Source: Aminipila butyrica (GTDB lineage: Bacteria; Bacillota; Clostridia; Peptostreptococcales; Anaerovoracaceae). Taken from it: 64,000 bases of DNA. The notes beneath the pieces are model-generated. The model ran no database searches. It saw only the letters and a program-made list of their open reading frames with translations, and was not told the origin of the DNA. Positions 9,180 to 16,196 of this stretch are shown piece by piece (the stretch's first letter is position 1; every line of letters starts with the position of its first letter). The stretch covers positions 620,001 through 684,000 of the forward strand of contig NZ_CP048649.1 of NCBI RefSeq assembly GCF_010669305.1. Direction: 5' to 3'. Both the position numbers and the translations under genes were made by a program.

Positions 9180-9189
9180 GAAAATCTCC

Positions 9190-9864
9190 TTATCCCATGG
9201 AGTTGTTGAAAACAATCAGCTCCCGTTGCTGGGCAAAGACCAACTGTATCAAGGCTTCGATGGTTTTGGGGTTAGCATTGGTCCAGCGGACCCGATATTT
9301 GTAATCCCAGTCTGCCCGGGTATCTGTATAATCGATTCGATCTAAGACTTCACTCTGGAAGGTGAACGGTGTATGCCGGAAGGTGAATTCGGATAGTATT
9401 TGGGTACGAAGCATGATGGATTCGTTACACATAAAAGAACAGCCTCCTCCGCTTAGATCGAGGATGCGCCCCTTGTAGACGGTTTGATAGTCTATATTTT
9501 CGGCATTGTCCATAAGGTAATATTGAAAGTCGATGCTGACCGGCTGCCGGAAGAATTCTCGGCGCTGAGTGATCTCTGGACCAGAAACAACCTGAAACTT
9601 GCAGGCCGGCAAATTGTCTACCTTGCCCATGCCCAGATAATGGACTGTCCACAGAACGATGCCGGTTGATCCTTTACTATAGAGTTCATATTTACGATCC
9701 TTGAAAAAAATCACCGGTCGGCCTGTATCGGAAGACGGAATCATGGTAGAAAAGGTACCCTCCGTGCCGATATCCTGAACTTTGGTCCGGTAATAGGTTT
9801 TTTGTTGTTTTTGATCTGTAACACAAATCTCCACGGTATCTAATATATTAAAATTGGCATCCAT
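9190..9864 (-). CDS. YcgR-like PilZ-domain c-di-GMP-binding protein
   Basis: 224 residues. The C-terminal half carries the PilZ c-di-GMP site: the arginine cluster QRREFFR near residue 100 and the D.SGGG block DLSGGGCSF near residue 138. The N-terminal half resembles the YcgR N domain (YcgR_2). Such proteins slow or stop the flagellar motor or act as other c-di-GMP effectors. AGGAG lies upstream of the ATG. It is the first gene of a two-gene minus-strand operon with the lipoprotein. A role as a motility brake is inferred from the family and from the flagellar genes elsewhere in the window. Confidence 0.85.
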   Translation of the reverse strand: MDANFNILDTVEICVTDQKQQKTYYRTKVQDIGTEGTFSTMIPSSDTGRPVIFFKDRKYELYSKGSTGIVLWTVHYLGMGKVDNLPACKFQVVSGPEITQRREFFRQPVSIDFQYYLMDNAENIDYQTVYKGRILDLSGGGCSFMCNESIMLRTQILSEFTFRHTPFTFQSEVLDRIDYTDTRADWDYKYRVRWTNANPKTIEALIQLVFAQQRELIVFNNSMG

Positions 9865-9928
9865 TTTTTTCTCCTAAGACATGCTGATGTGTCATATTTC
9901 ATATTTGTAAATCTTCAATAATTTTATA

Positions 9929-9957
9929 ATATCTATTTGGTGAAGTAAAGTGGTTTC
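9929..9957 (-). promoter_or_regulatory. Possible promoter of the PilZ gene, with the serA/serC-like motif
   Basis: On the minus strand TTTACT is followed after 17 bp by TAAAAT. The -35 lies inside ACCACTTTACT (complement 9944-9954), the same 11-mer found in the serA/serC promoter region. It may be coincidence. Confidence 0.35.
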
Positions 9958-10012
9958 AACAAATTTCGCTGAAATTCGAAGTTTTTTTACCCAATATTTT
10001 TCGTATTAATCC

Positions 10013-10041
10013 TTGATATGACAACTAGAGGAGAATATAAT
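10013..10041 (+). promoter_or_regulatory. Sigma-A-type promoter of the 10048-10230 RNA
   Basis: TTGATA (10013-10018), a 17-bp spacer, then TATAAT (10036-10041). Transcription would start near 10048. The same bases also look like GAGGAG plus an ATG at 10042 that opens a 28-codon frame, but the promoter reading explains them better. Confidence 0.65.
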
Positions 10042-10047
10042 ATGAAG

Positions 10048-10230
10048 AAGGACAACCTTTCTTTGATAGAGACAGTTGTGACTGTTTCCGACAGGACAAC
10101 TTTCTGGGCGAGCGCGCAGAAGGTGTGATGTGCCGGAGGAGGCTATCTGAAAGGTGCCTTATCACATTAAAGGTTTATGATTCACAAGGATTTATCAGGG
10201 CAGGATAGGCATATCTTGCCCTGTTTTTAT
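10048..10230 (+). ncRNA. Candidate structured small RNA, about 180 nt
   Basis: The segment lies between a good promoter and an intrinsic terminator and has no credible ORF. It folds by eye into a closing helix AACCTTT/AAAGGTT around several arms: AGTTGT..CTGT with ACAG..ACAACT; TTCTG.GCG with CGC.CAGAA; and TGTGAT with ATCACA enclosing a GGC/GCC hairpin. A multi-branched core followed by a terminator suits a riboswitch-like or trans-acting RNA. It does not match the consensus of any riboswitch class I could recall (TPP, SAM, FMN, lysine, c-di-GMP and others). No plus-strand gene follows, so a trans-acting RNA is more likely than a leader. Confidence 0.5.
10196..10229 (+). terminator. Terminator of the small RNA
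   Basis: A 12-bp stem (CAGGGCAGGATA / TATCTTGCCCTG, one G-U pair) with a GGCA loop, followed by TTTTT. It ends just before the stop of the minus-strand gene at 10232. Confidence 0.85.
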
Positions 10231-10231
10231 G

Positions 10232-11146
10232 TTACTGACAATCGACTCGGTTTAAGGTCTCTCCTTTTAAAAACGACTGGAGATTAGCGGCGCAGCCGTC
10301 GATAATGATTTGCCGCATCTCCTCCGGAGACCAGCACATGTGCGGAGTGATGAAGCAGTTGGGCAGTGGAATCAGCGGATTAGCCGGGTCGGCTGGTTCT
10401 TTTGACAAGACATCCATGCCAGCAGCGGCCAGCTTACCTGACTGGAGAGCTTCCGCCACATCCCCTTCATTAAGAAGAACACCTCGGGCGGTGTTGATGA
10501 GGATGGCCCCATCCTTCATCCGGCTAATGAACTCTTTATTGACAAAACCGGCATTGCTGTCTGTAGCCGGGCAGTGGAGAGACAAGATATCGGATGTTAC
10601 CGCAGCTTCCTGATTTTGGCTGTACACGTTAATCGTCATGCCGAAAGCAGAAGCAATCTCCGCCACTTTTTTGCCGATGTTGCCGTAACCCACGATACCC
10701 AGACTTTTGCCTTTCAGTAGGCGAATTGGCGCTTTCCAATAGGCAAAATCTTCTGAACGAGCCCAGTCCCCGGCCTTGACCGACTGGTCGTGAAGCGCAA
10801 CTTGACTGCATATTTCTAAAATCAGCGCAAAGGTGTGCTGTGCTACCGCGTCGGTAGAATAAGCTGGAATGTTGCACAGGGCAATGTTCAACCGACGGCA
10901 GGCTTCCAAATCTATGTTGTTGTAGCCGGTAGCCATAACGCCAATAAATTTTAAATGAGGGCAGTTGTCTAAAACCTCCTGATTCATGGAAACTTTGCTG
11001 ATAAACACGGCTTCTGCATCACCAATTCGCTGAACAACTAAATCCGCTGGGGTTCTCGGGTATACCTCCAGTTGGCCAAGGGCCTGGAGAGGGGCCCAGG
11101 AAAGACCTGGATCAATGGTGGCCCCGTCTAAGATGACAATTTTCAT
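10232..11146 (-). CDS. D-2-hydroxyacid dehydrogenase (NAD-dependent)
   Basis: 304 residues. It oxidises or reduces a 2-hydroxy/2-oxo acid pair such as glycerate/hydroxypyruvate. The Rossmann dinucleotide motif is VGYGNIGKKVA near residue 150. The catalytic triad of the family is visible: Arg in NTARG, Glu in SKEPADP and His in FITPHMCWSP. Residues after the Rossmann GxGxxG are about a dozen shorter than usual (the stretch between VYSQN and SDILSLHCP), so the adenosine-ribose pocket may be unusual. GGAG-like bases precede the ATG. It appears monocistronic; the exact substrate cannot be read from sequence. Confidence 0.85.
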   Translation of the reverse strand: MKIVILDGATIDPGLSWAPLQALGQLEVYPRTPADLVVQRIGDAEAVFISKVSMNQEVLDNCPHLKFIGVMATGYNNIDLEACRRLNIALCNIPAYSTDAVAQHTFALILEICSQVALHDQSVKAGDWARSEDFAYWKAPIRLLKGKSLGIVGYGNIGKKVAEIASAFGMTINVYSQNQEAAVTSDILSLHCPATDSNAGFVNKEFISRMKDGAILINTARGVLLNEGDVAEALQSGKLAAAGMDVLSKEPADPANPLIPLPNCFITPHMCWSPEEMRQIIIDGCAANLQSFLKGETLNRVDCQ

Positions 11147-11207
11147 GATTAATCACACTCCTTTGACAGAAATCTTCAGACTTCTGATAAATTTGCACAT
11201 AATAAGG

Positions 11208-11247
11208 TGTAATATAGGCAGCTAAAACTGGATAGGCTTATATTACA
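11208..11247. repeat. Inverted repeat between the dehydrogenase gene and mntP
   Basis: TGTAATATA (11208-11216) and TATATTACA (11239-11247) form a perfect 9-bp inverted repeat with a 22-bp spacer. It lies upstream of the mntP promoter and may be an operator. No T tract follows, so it is not a terminator. Confidence 0.35.
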
Positions 11248-11280
11248 GGATTTTGTAGGTTTATCATACATGATTATTCT

Positions 11281-11308
11281 TTGAAGGTCTAGTAATTTAT
11301 GGTATGAT
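11281..11308 (+). promoter_or_regulatory. Promoter of mntP
   Basis: TTGAAG (11281-11286), a 16-bp spacer and TATGAT (11303-11308), 55 bp before the ATG. I do not see the yybP-ykoY manganese riboswitch that often precedes mntP. Confidence 0.55.
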
Positions 11309-11362
11309 AATGAATTAGAGAAAATAAGCAAAATAAAAAGGGCGAGAGAAGGAAACAAATAA

Positions 11363-11917
11363 ATGGCAGTTGCAGAAATTATGTTAATTGGTGCAGGGCT
11401 GGCCATGGATGCCGTAGCGGTAGCTATGACAAACGGTATGGTATACAAGGGTTTAAGAAGACGGCACTGTCTGGCGATGCCCCTGCTGTTCGGATTGTTT
11501 CAGGCATTGATGCCTCTTTTAGGCTACGGTGCAGGAAGCTTGTTTTCCGACTTTATTTCCCGATATGCAGGCATCGTTATCTTTGTGATCCTAGGGGTCA
11601 TCGGCGGGAAGATGCTGAAAGAAGGCATGGAGCACTGGCGGATATCCAAAGGAGTCTGTCCGGTGAATCATCTCAGTCTGAGCATTCTATTTTTTCAAGC
11701 AGTGGCTACCAGTATTGACGCTTTTGCAGTTGGCGTAGGCTTTAGCGCCATGCGGGTTAATATTTTGGAGGCCGTGGTCATCATTGCTGTCGTGACGGCA
11801 ATACTGACGATGTCAGCCATTTTTATTGGCCGAAAATTTGGCGATATTTTGGGCTGTCAAGCAGAGATGTTGGGCGGAATTATTTTAATGCTGATTGGGA
11901 TAAAAGCCATTATCTAA
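11363..11917 (+). CDS. mntP: Manganese efflux pump MntP
   Basis: 184 residues with six hydrophobic segments, the usual size of the DUF204/MntP family. The two pseudo-symmetric motifs are present: GLAMDAVAVAM near residue 12 and ATSIDAFAVGVGF near residue 118, whose Asp residues line the cation path. It exports Mn(II) across the cytoplasmic membrane to avoid toxicity. GAGAAGGAAA precedes the ATG. It stands alone, with rdgB starting about 90 bp downstream on the same strand. Confidence 0.9.
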   Translation: MAVAEIMLIGAGLAMDAVAVAMTNGMVYKGLRRRHCLAMPLLFGLFQALMPLLGYGAGSLFSDFISRYAGIVIFVILGVIGGKMLKEGMEHWRISKGVCPVNHLSLSILFFQAVATSIDAFAVGVGFSAMRVNILEAVVIIAVVTAILTMSAIFIGRKFGDILGCQAEMLGGIILMLIGIKAII

Positions 11918-12009
11918 TTTTATGAAAGTATACATTTACTAAAAAACGTTGAAAACGAGACAATAGAGTCCAGACCAAAGAGAATCTGGACAAATAGGAG
12001 GAAGAAAAT

Positions 12010-12627
12010 ATGACAATGCTTGTAGTAGCTGCTTCGCAGAATCAACATAAGATTGACGAACTGGAGGCCATCATGAGGCGGTTCGGTATGAGTATCATCG
12101 GCAGAGACCAATTTGGCTTGCCGAAGACCAAAATTGAGGAAGACGGAGATACTTTTGAAGCCAATTCCCTGAAGAAAGCCAATGAGATTAATTTGATCTG
12201 TCATCAAATCACCGTCGCTGACGATTCTGGTCTGATGGTGGATGCCCTGGATGGAGCACCGGGGGTCTATTCCTCCAGATTTGCAGGGGAGGAAGGCAAC
12301 GATCAGAAGAATAACGAGAAGCTGTTGGAGATGCTGAAAGACGTACCGCTGGAGAAGCGAACGGCTCGGTTTGTTTCGGTTATAACGATGGTTTATCCCA
12401 ACCGCAGCAGGGTGGTAGCCAGGGGAGAATGTGAAGGACACATCCTCTTTGAGGCTTCTGGCGAGCATGGTTTTGGTTATGATCCCCTCTTTCGGCCACT
12501 GGGTTATGATGTAAGCTTCGGACAGCTGACCGCAGAAGAAAAGAATAAGATTAGTCATCGGGCCAAGGCCTTGGAAGACTTGCAGCGTCAATTAGAACTG
12601 CTCCATTATGTGAAAGGTGGCATATGA
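12010..12627 (+). CDS. rdgB: XTP/dITP diphosphatase (RdgB/HAM1)
   Basis: 205 residues. It hydrolyses non-canonical purine triphosphates (XTP, dITP, ITP) to monophosphates and so keeps damaged bases out of DNA and RNA. Diagnostic motifs are TFEANSLKKA near residue 56, ADDSGLMVDAL near residue 75 and SSRFAGEEGND near residue 92; FGYDPLF near residue 158 is the purine-binding block. The start follows AGGAGGAAG. Its TGA overlaps the next gene's ATG (ATGA), showing translational coupling to the YihY gene. Confidence 0.93.
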   Translation: MTMLVVAASQNQHKIDELEAIMRRFGMSIIGRDQFGLPKTKIEEDGDTFEANSLKKANEINLICHQITVADDSGLMVDALDGAPGVYSSRFAGEEGNDQKNNEKLLEMLKDVPLEKRTARFVSVITMVYPNRSRVVARGECEGHILFEASGEHGFGYDPLFRPLGYDVSFGQLTAEEKNKISHRAKALEDLQRQLELLHYVKGGI

Positions 12628-13508
12628 GCAAAAAACGCCTGATTGAAATGATTGCCCTGGGGCTGCAGCAAATTCGGGATCCATATTACCACGGGTTTGC
12701 TGCCCAGCTGGCTTTTTACTTCTTAATGTCCATTGTTCCTACCCTCATCGTGCTGTCTCAGCTGCTGGGGTTATTTTCAGTGTCTTTAGACGCCCTAGGG
12801 GATTTAATTCAAAAATACGTGGCAAAGGATGCAGCGAATGTTATGCTGAAGCTGATTTCCAGCCAGTCCACTAAGGGCATGAACACCATCTTTATCGTGA
12901 TTACCCTGTGGGCAGCTTCTCGGGCAGAGTTTGCGCTGATGCGGATTGCCAATTATACCTTGACCGGTGGGCGAAGTACGGGAAACGGCTATTGGCGGGA
13001 GCGAATACGAGCAATCAAGACCATGGCCATCACCATGTTCACCCTGGCCTTCGGCCTGATTATTCTGGTTTACGGGGAACTGATTATTGAAGTGGTGGCA
13101 GCGGCTCTGATGAATACCATCGGTGCACATTATGAAATCAATATGTTCTGGTTGTTCATCCGCTGGCCGGTGACAATGGCCTTGTACTTTCTCATGGTCA
13201 GTTACAGCTATTATATCTTGCCTTCTCAACGTTTGGCGTTCAAGCAGATTATGCCTGGGAGTATTTTTGCCTCGGTGGGCATGTTGGTCGTCACCTTTGG
13301 TTACAAGATATATACAGACTATATGTCTAATTACAATATTCTATACGGGTCCATGGCCGCCATCGTGGCTGTGATGATGTGGTTCTTTTTCCTGGCATGG
13401 GCCTTAGTGTTGGGCATTCTCTGCAATAAGGTTTGGGCAGATACTCGGACTGATAAAGGTAGCAAGAAGCGTAAGGGGCGGCAAGCAAACCCTGTGCAGG
13501 TGAAATAA
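12624..13508 (+). CDS. YihY/BrkB-family inner membrane protein
   Basis: 294 residues with about six transmembrane helices and a short basic C-terminal tail (KGSKKRKGR). The N-terminal DPYYHGFAAQLAFYFLMSIVPTLIVL block is typical of the YihY/virulence factor BrkB family; the RNase BN label sometimes used for it is an old error. The start overlaps the rdgB stop by four bases. Molecular function unknown. Confidence 0.85.
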   Translation: MSKKRLIEMIALGLQQIRDPYYHGFAAQLAFYFLMSIVPTLIVLSQLLGLFSVSLDALGDLIQKYVAKDAANVMLKLISSQSTKGMNTIFIVITLWAASRAEFALMRIANYTLTGGRSTGNGYWRERIRAIKTMAITMFTLAFGLIILVYGELIIEVVAAALMNTIGAHYEINMFWLFIRWPVTMALYFLMVSYSYYILPSQRLAFKQIMPGSIFASVGMLVVTFGYKIYTDYMSNYNILYGSMAAIVAVMMWFFFLAWALVLGILCNKVWADTRTDKGSKKRKGRQANPVQVK

Positions 13509-13516
13509 GCAGAATT

Positions 13517-13568
13517 AACAAAGCCTGCCGTGAGTTTAACATGAAACTCACGGCAGGCTTTGTTTTTA
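13517..13568. terminator. Strong bidirectional terminator between the YihY gene and serA
   Basis: A perfect stem of about 21 bp (AACAAAGCCTGCCGTGAGTTT and its complement) with a 6-nt loop, followed by TTTTTA. It lies between two convergent genes and can serve both. Confidence 0.9.
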
Positions 13569-13604
13569 TATTTAAAGAGTGTTGGCTATTGCAAGGCGGC
13601 TAAC

Positions 13605-14768
13605 TTATTTCGCAATGATCCGGATTTTAATGATGCCCGGAACATTCAGTTTCGCCGTCACATCTGCTTCGTTGACCGTGCCGTCGATATCCAGCAGGGT
13701 GCAGGCGTAGTCGCCCAGGCTTTTGTTCAGCAGATTGTTAATATTTAGATTCAGGTCAGACACTGCACTAGTAATCGCACTCAGCATCGCCGGAATATTC
13801 TTGTTAAGAACACAGATTCTGGTACCCGTTACTGGTCCCAAGCTGCATGCTGGATAGTTGACGGAATTGGTGATGTTACCGTTTTCCAGATAATCCATCA
13901 GCTGATTCGTTGCCATGACAGCACAGTTGTCCTCTGCTTCTTCGGTGGATGCACCTAGATGTGGAATGCAGATAACCCCTTCCTTGCCCACCAGCTTGTT
14001 GTTCGGGAAATCAGTGATGTACTTTTGAACTTTGCCAGTAGCTAGAGCGGCCAGCATATCTTCGTCGTTAACCAGCTTATCTCTGGAGAAGTTCAGGACA
14101 ATGATACCAGTCTTCATCAGCGCGATGGTGTCCGCGTTAATCATGCCTTTTGTCTTTTCCATGGCCGGAACGTGGATGGATATATAATCGCAGTTTGGCA
14201 GCAGCTCTTCCAGAGTTCGTACCACCGGAATCGTATTGGACAGGTTGTGCGCTGCTCGCAGAGTCATATATGGATCGTTGCCGATTACCTTCATTCCCAG
14301 CTTTTCAGCAGCATTAGCTACGGAGACACCGATGGCACCCAGCCCGATGACACCCAAGGTCTTCCCTTGAATTTCTCGTCCGGCGAATTGGCTCTTGCCC
14401 TTTTCTACCGCTTTGGCAGCATCCTCATTGCCTACCAGACCATAGGACCAAGTAATGGCATCCGGAATATTTCGGGAGCCTAGAAAGAGGCCGGCTAAAA
14501 CCAGTTCCTTTACGGCGTTGGCGTTGGCACCAGGAGTGTTAAATACCACGATGCCTTCTTCTGCGCATCGGTCCACTGGAATATTATTGACACCAGCGCC
14601 AGCTCGAGCGATGGCGATCAGATCTTTAGCGAATTCCATGGAAAGCATGTCTTGGCTTCGTACCAACACGCCATGAGAGCCAGCCATGTCTTCTGTAAGA
14701 GCATACTGATCAGTCAGGCGATCCAGACCCACGGGAGATATTTTATTTAGCGTTGCAATATTGTACAT
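13605..14768 (-). CDS. serA: D-3-phosphoglycerate dehydrogenase with ACT domain
   Basis: 387 residues from ATG 14768, chosen for the GAGGTG site upstream and because family members begin MYNI. It oxidises 3-phosphoglycerate to 3-phosphohydroxypyruvate, the first step of serine synthesis. The Rossmann motif is LGVIGLGAIGVSVANAA near residue 145; the substrate Arg is in NFSRDKLV and the catalytic His in CIPHLGAST. A C-terminal ACT domain (about residues 318-387) suggests feedback by serine, though the small enzyme class is not always inhibited. It is divergent from serC and shares its regulatory region. Confidence 0.95.
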   Translation of the reverse strand: MYNIATLNKISPVGLDRLTDQYALTEDMAGSHGVLVRSQDMLSMEFAKDLIAIARAGAGVNNIPVDRCAEEGIVVFNTPGANANAVKELVLAGLFLGSRNIPDAITWSYGLVGNEDAAKAVEKGKSQFAGREIQGKTLGVIGLGAIGVSVANAAEKLGMKVIGNDPYMTLRAAHNLSNTIPVVRTLEELLPNCDYISIHVPAMEKTKGMINADTIALMKTGIIVLNFSRDKLVNDEDMLAALATGKVQKYITDFPNNKLVGKEGVICIPHLGASTEEAEDNCAVMATNQLMDYLENGNITNSVNYPACSLGPVTGTRICVLNKNIPAMLSAITSAVSDLNLNINNLLNKSLGDYACTLLDIDGTVNEADVTAKLNVPGIIKIRIIAK

Positions 14769-14837
14769 TTTTGTCACCTCATAACAAATTATATTAGAAA
14801 ATTTGTGATAAACACATGAAAAATTATCTTGGAGCAC

Positions 14838-14876
14838 ATTATATCACTTTACTAGCTGGGAGTAAAGTGGTATAAT
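14838..14876. promoter_or_regulatory. Interleaved divergent promoters of serA and serC within a palindrome
   Basis: Plus strand: TTTACT (14848-14853), 17 bp, TATAAT (14871-14876) for serC. Minus strand: TTTACT (14866-14861), 17 bp, TATAAT (14843-14838) for serA. The two promoters overlap so that each -35 lies in the other's spacer. The core is an inverted repeat, TATCACTTTACT (14842-14853) against AGTAAAGTGGTA (14861-14872), 11 of 12 positions matching with a 7-bp spacer. That size suits a dimeric regulator. Confidence 0.75.
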
Positions 14877-14954
14877 GACATTTAATTAACATTTAGGCAA
14901 AGCTTATATTTTGTTTGCAATAACAAGAAATTAAATGAAAGAGGTGATTTTTTG

Positions 14955-16052
14955 ATGAATCAAAACAATGGCAGGGTATACAACTTTTCAGCAGGACCAT
15001 CCATGCTGCCTTTAGAAGTTATGGAAAATGTAGCGAAAGAGCTGACGAATTATAAAGGCTGCGGACAGTCCGTTATGGAAATGAGCCACCGTTCTAAAGA
15101 GTTTCAGGCAATCATCGACGAAGCAGATAAAAATCTGCGGACTTTGATGAATATTCCAGAAAATTACAAGGTGCTTTTTCTTCAGGGAGGCGGTACCTTA
15201 CAGTTCTCTATGGTTCCGATGAATCTGCTGAGAAAATCCGGCAAAGCGGATTACCTAGTGACGGGAGCTTGGGCCAAAAAGGCTGCGGCAGAAGCCAAAA
15301 AGTTTGGCGATATTAAGATTGTAGCTTCCTCTGAGGAGGCCATATTCTCTTATATTCCGCAAGTAAAGAGAGAAGACTTCCGAGAAGACGCAGACTATGT
15401 TCATATTACCTTTAATAACACGATTTACGGAACCCACTTTGGATATATTCCAGACACGGGAGATATTCCGCTGGTAGCAGATATGTCTTCCTGCATTCTT
15501 TCCGAGGAAATCGACGTATCTAAGTTTGGGTTGATTTATGCAGGAGCCCAGAAGAACATTGCTCCAGCTGGTGTGACCATTGTCATCATCCGTGAAGACC
15601 TGATTGGTTTTGCGGCTAAAGAGATTCCTACTTATTTGGATTATAAGGTTCATGCAGAAAATGGTTCCATGTACAATACTCCGCCATGCTTTACCATCTA
15701 CGTGGCAGGGGAAGTGTTCAGCCATATTCTAAAAAATGGCGGTATTCCACCCCTTCATCAGCTGGATGTGGAGAAAGCGGATAAGCTGTACAAATATATT
15801 GACGAAAGCAAGCTATACAGCTGCCCAGTACAGGAAGACAGCCGTTCTCTGATGAATGTGGTCTTTGTGACGGGAGATGCTGACCTAGATAAAAAGTTCG
15901 TGGCGGAAGCGAAGGCGAAGGGTCTGGTGAATCTAGGCGGACATCGGTCTATTGGTGGTATGAGAGCCAGCATCTACAATGCGATGCCGATGGAAGGCGT
16001 AGAAACATTAATTGCTTTCATGAAGGCTTTTGAAGCAGAAAATGTAAAATAG
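14955..16052 (+). CDS. serC: Phosphoserine aminotransferase
   Basis: 365 residues from ATG 14955 after GAGGTGATTT. It converts 3-phosphohydroxypyruvate and glutamate to phosphoserine, the step after SerA. The N-terminal NFSAGPSMLP block, the LQGGGTLQF phosphate-binding loop and the YAGAQKNIAP motif near residue 195, with the PLP-binding lysine, are all present; the C-terminal GHRSIGGMRASIYNA motif is also typical. Length matches the family. It is divergent from serA; no serB-type phosphatase gene is in the window. Confidence 0.95.
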   Translation: MNQNNGRVYNFSAGPSMLPLEVMENVAKELTNYKGCGQSVMEMSHRSKEFQAIIDEADKNLRTLMNIPENYKVLFLQGGGTLQFSMVPMNLLRKSGKADYLVTGAWAKKAAAEAKKFGDIKIVASSEEAIFSYIPQVKREDFREDADYVHITFNNTIYGTHFGYIPDTGDIPLVADMSSCILSEEIDVSKFGLIYAGAQKNIAPAGVTIVIIREDLIGFAAKEIPTYLDYKVHAENGSMYNTPPCFTIYVAGEVFSHILKNGGIPPLHQLDVEKADKLYKYIDESKLYSCPVQEDSRSLMNVVFVTGDADLDKKFVAEAKAKGLVNLGGHRSIGGMRASIYNAMPMEGVETLIAFMKAFEAENVK

Positions 16053-16103
16053 AAAAAAACGGAAAAAAATTTCATCACCGAATAAAGAAAAAATATGTTA
16101 AAA

Positions 16104-16141
16104 TGTAAAGTGGTAAGGACGGTAGGTTCTTATCACTTTTA
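16104..16141. promoter_or_regulatory. Imperfect palindrome related to the serA/serC operator
   Basis: GTAAAGTGGTAAGGA (16105-16119) faces TTCTTATCACTTTTAC (to about 16142). The left arm contains the same GTAAAGTGGT as the serA/serC palindrome. It lies about 55-90 bp before the phosphoglycerate mutase start, just after a possible -10 (TTAAAA, 16098). No T tract follows. Confidence 0.5.
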
Positions 16142-16196
16142 CGTTTGGTGAAAATTTTAATATTTTAGAAAATAAGGAAAAATGAGGGAGTGTCCT

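Noticed and set aside
10042..10128. 28-codon ORF with GAGGAG before the ATG
   Set aside because: The supposed ribosome site and start overlap a near-consensus -10 (TATAAT), and the rest is strongly folded RNA, so a promoter plus RNA explains it better.
11150..11362. Manganese (yybP-ykoY) riboswitch before mntP
   Set aside because: I looked for its conserved junction segments and did not find them; only a plain promoter and an inverted repeat are visible.
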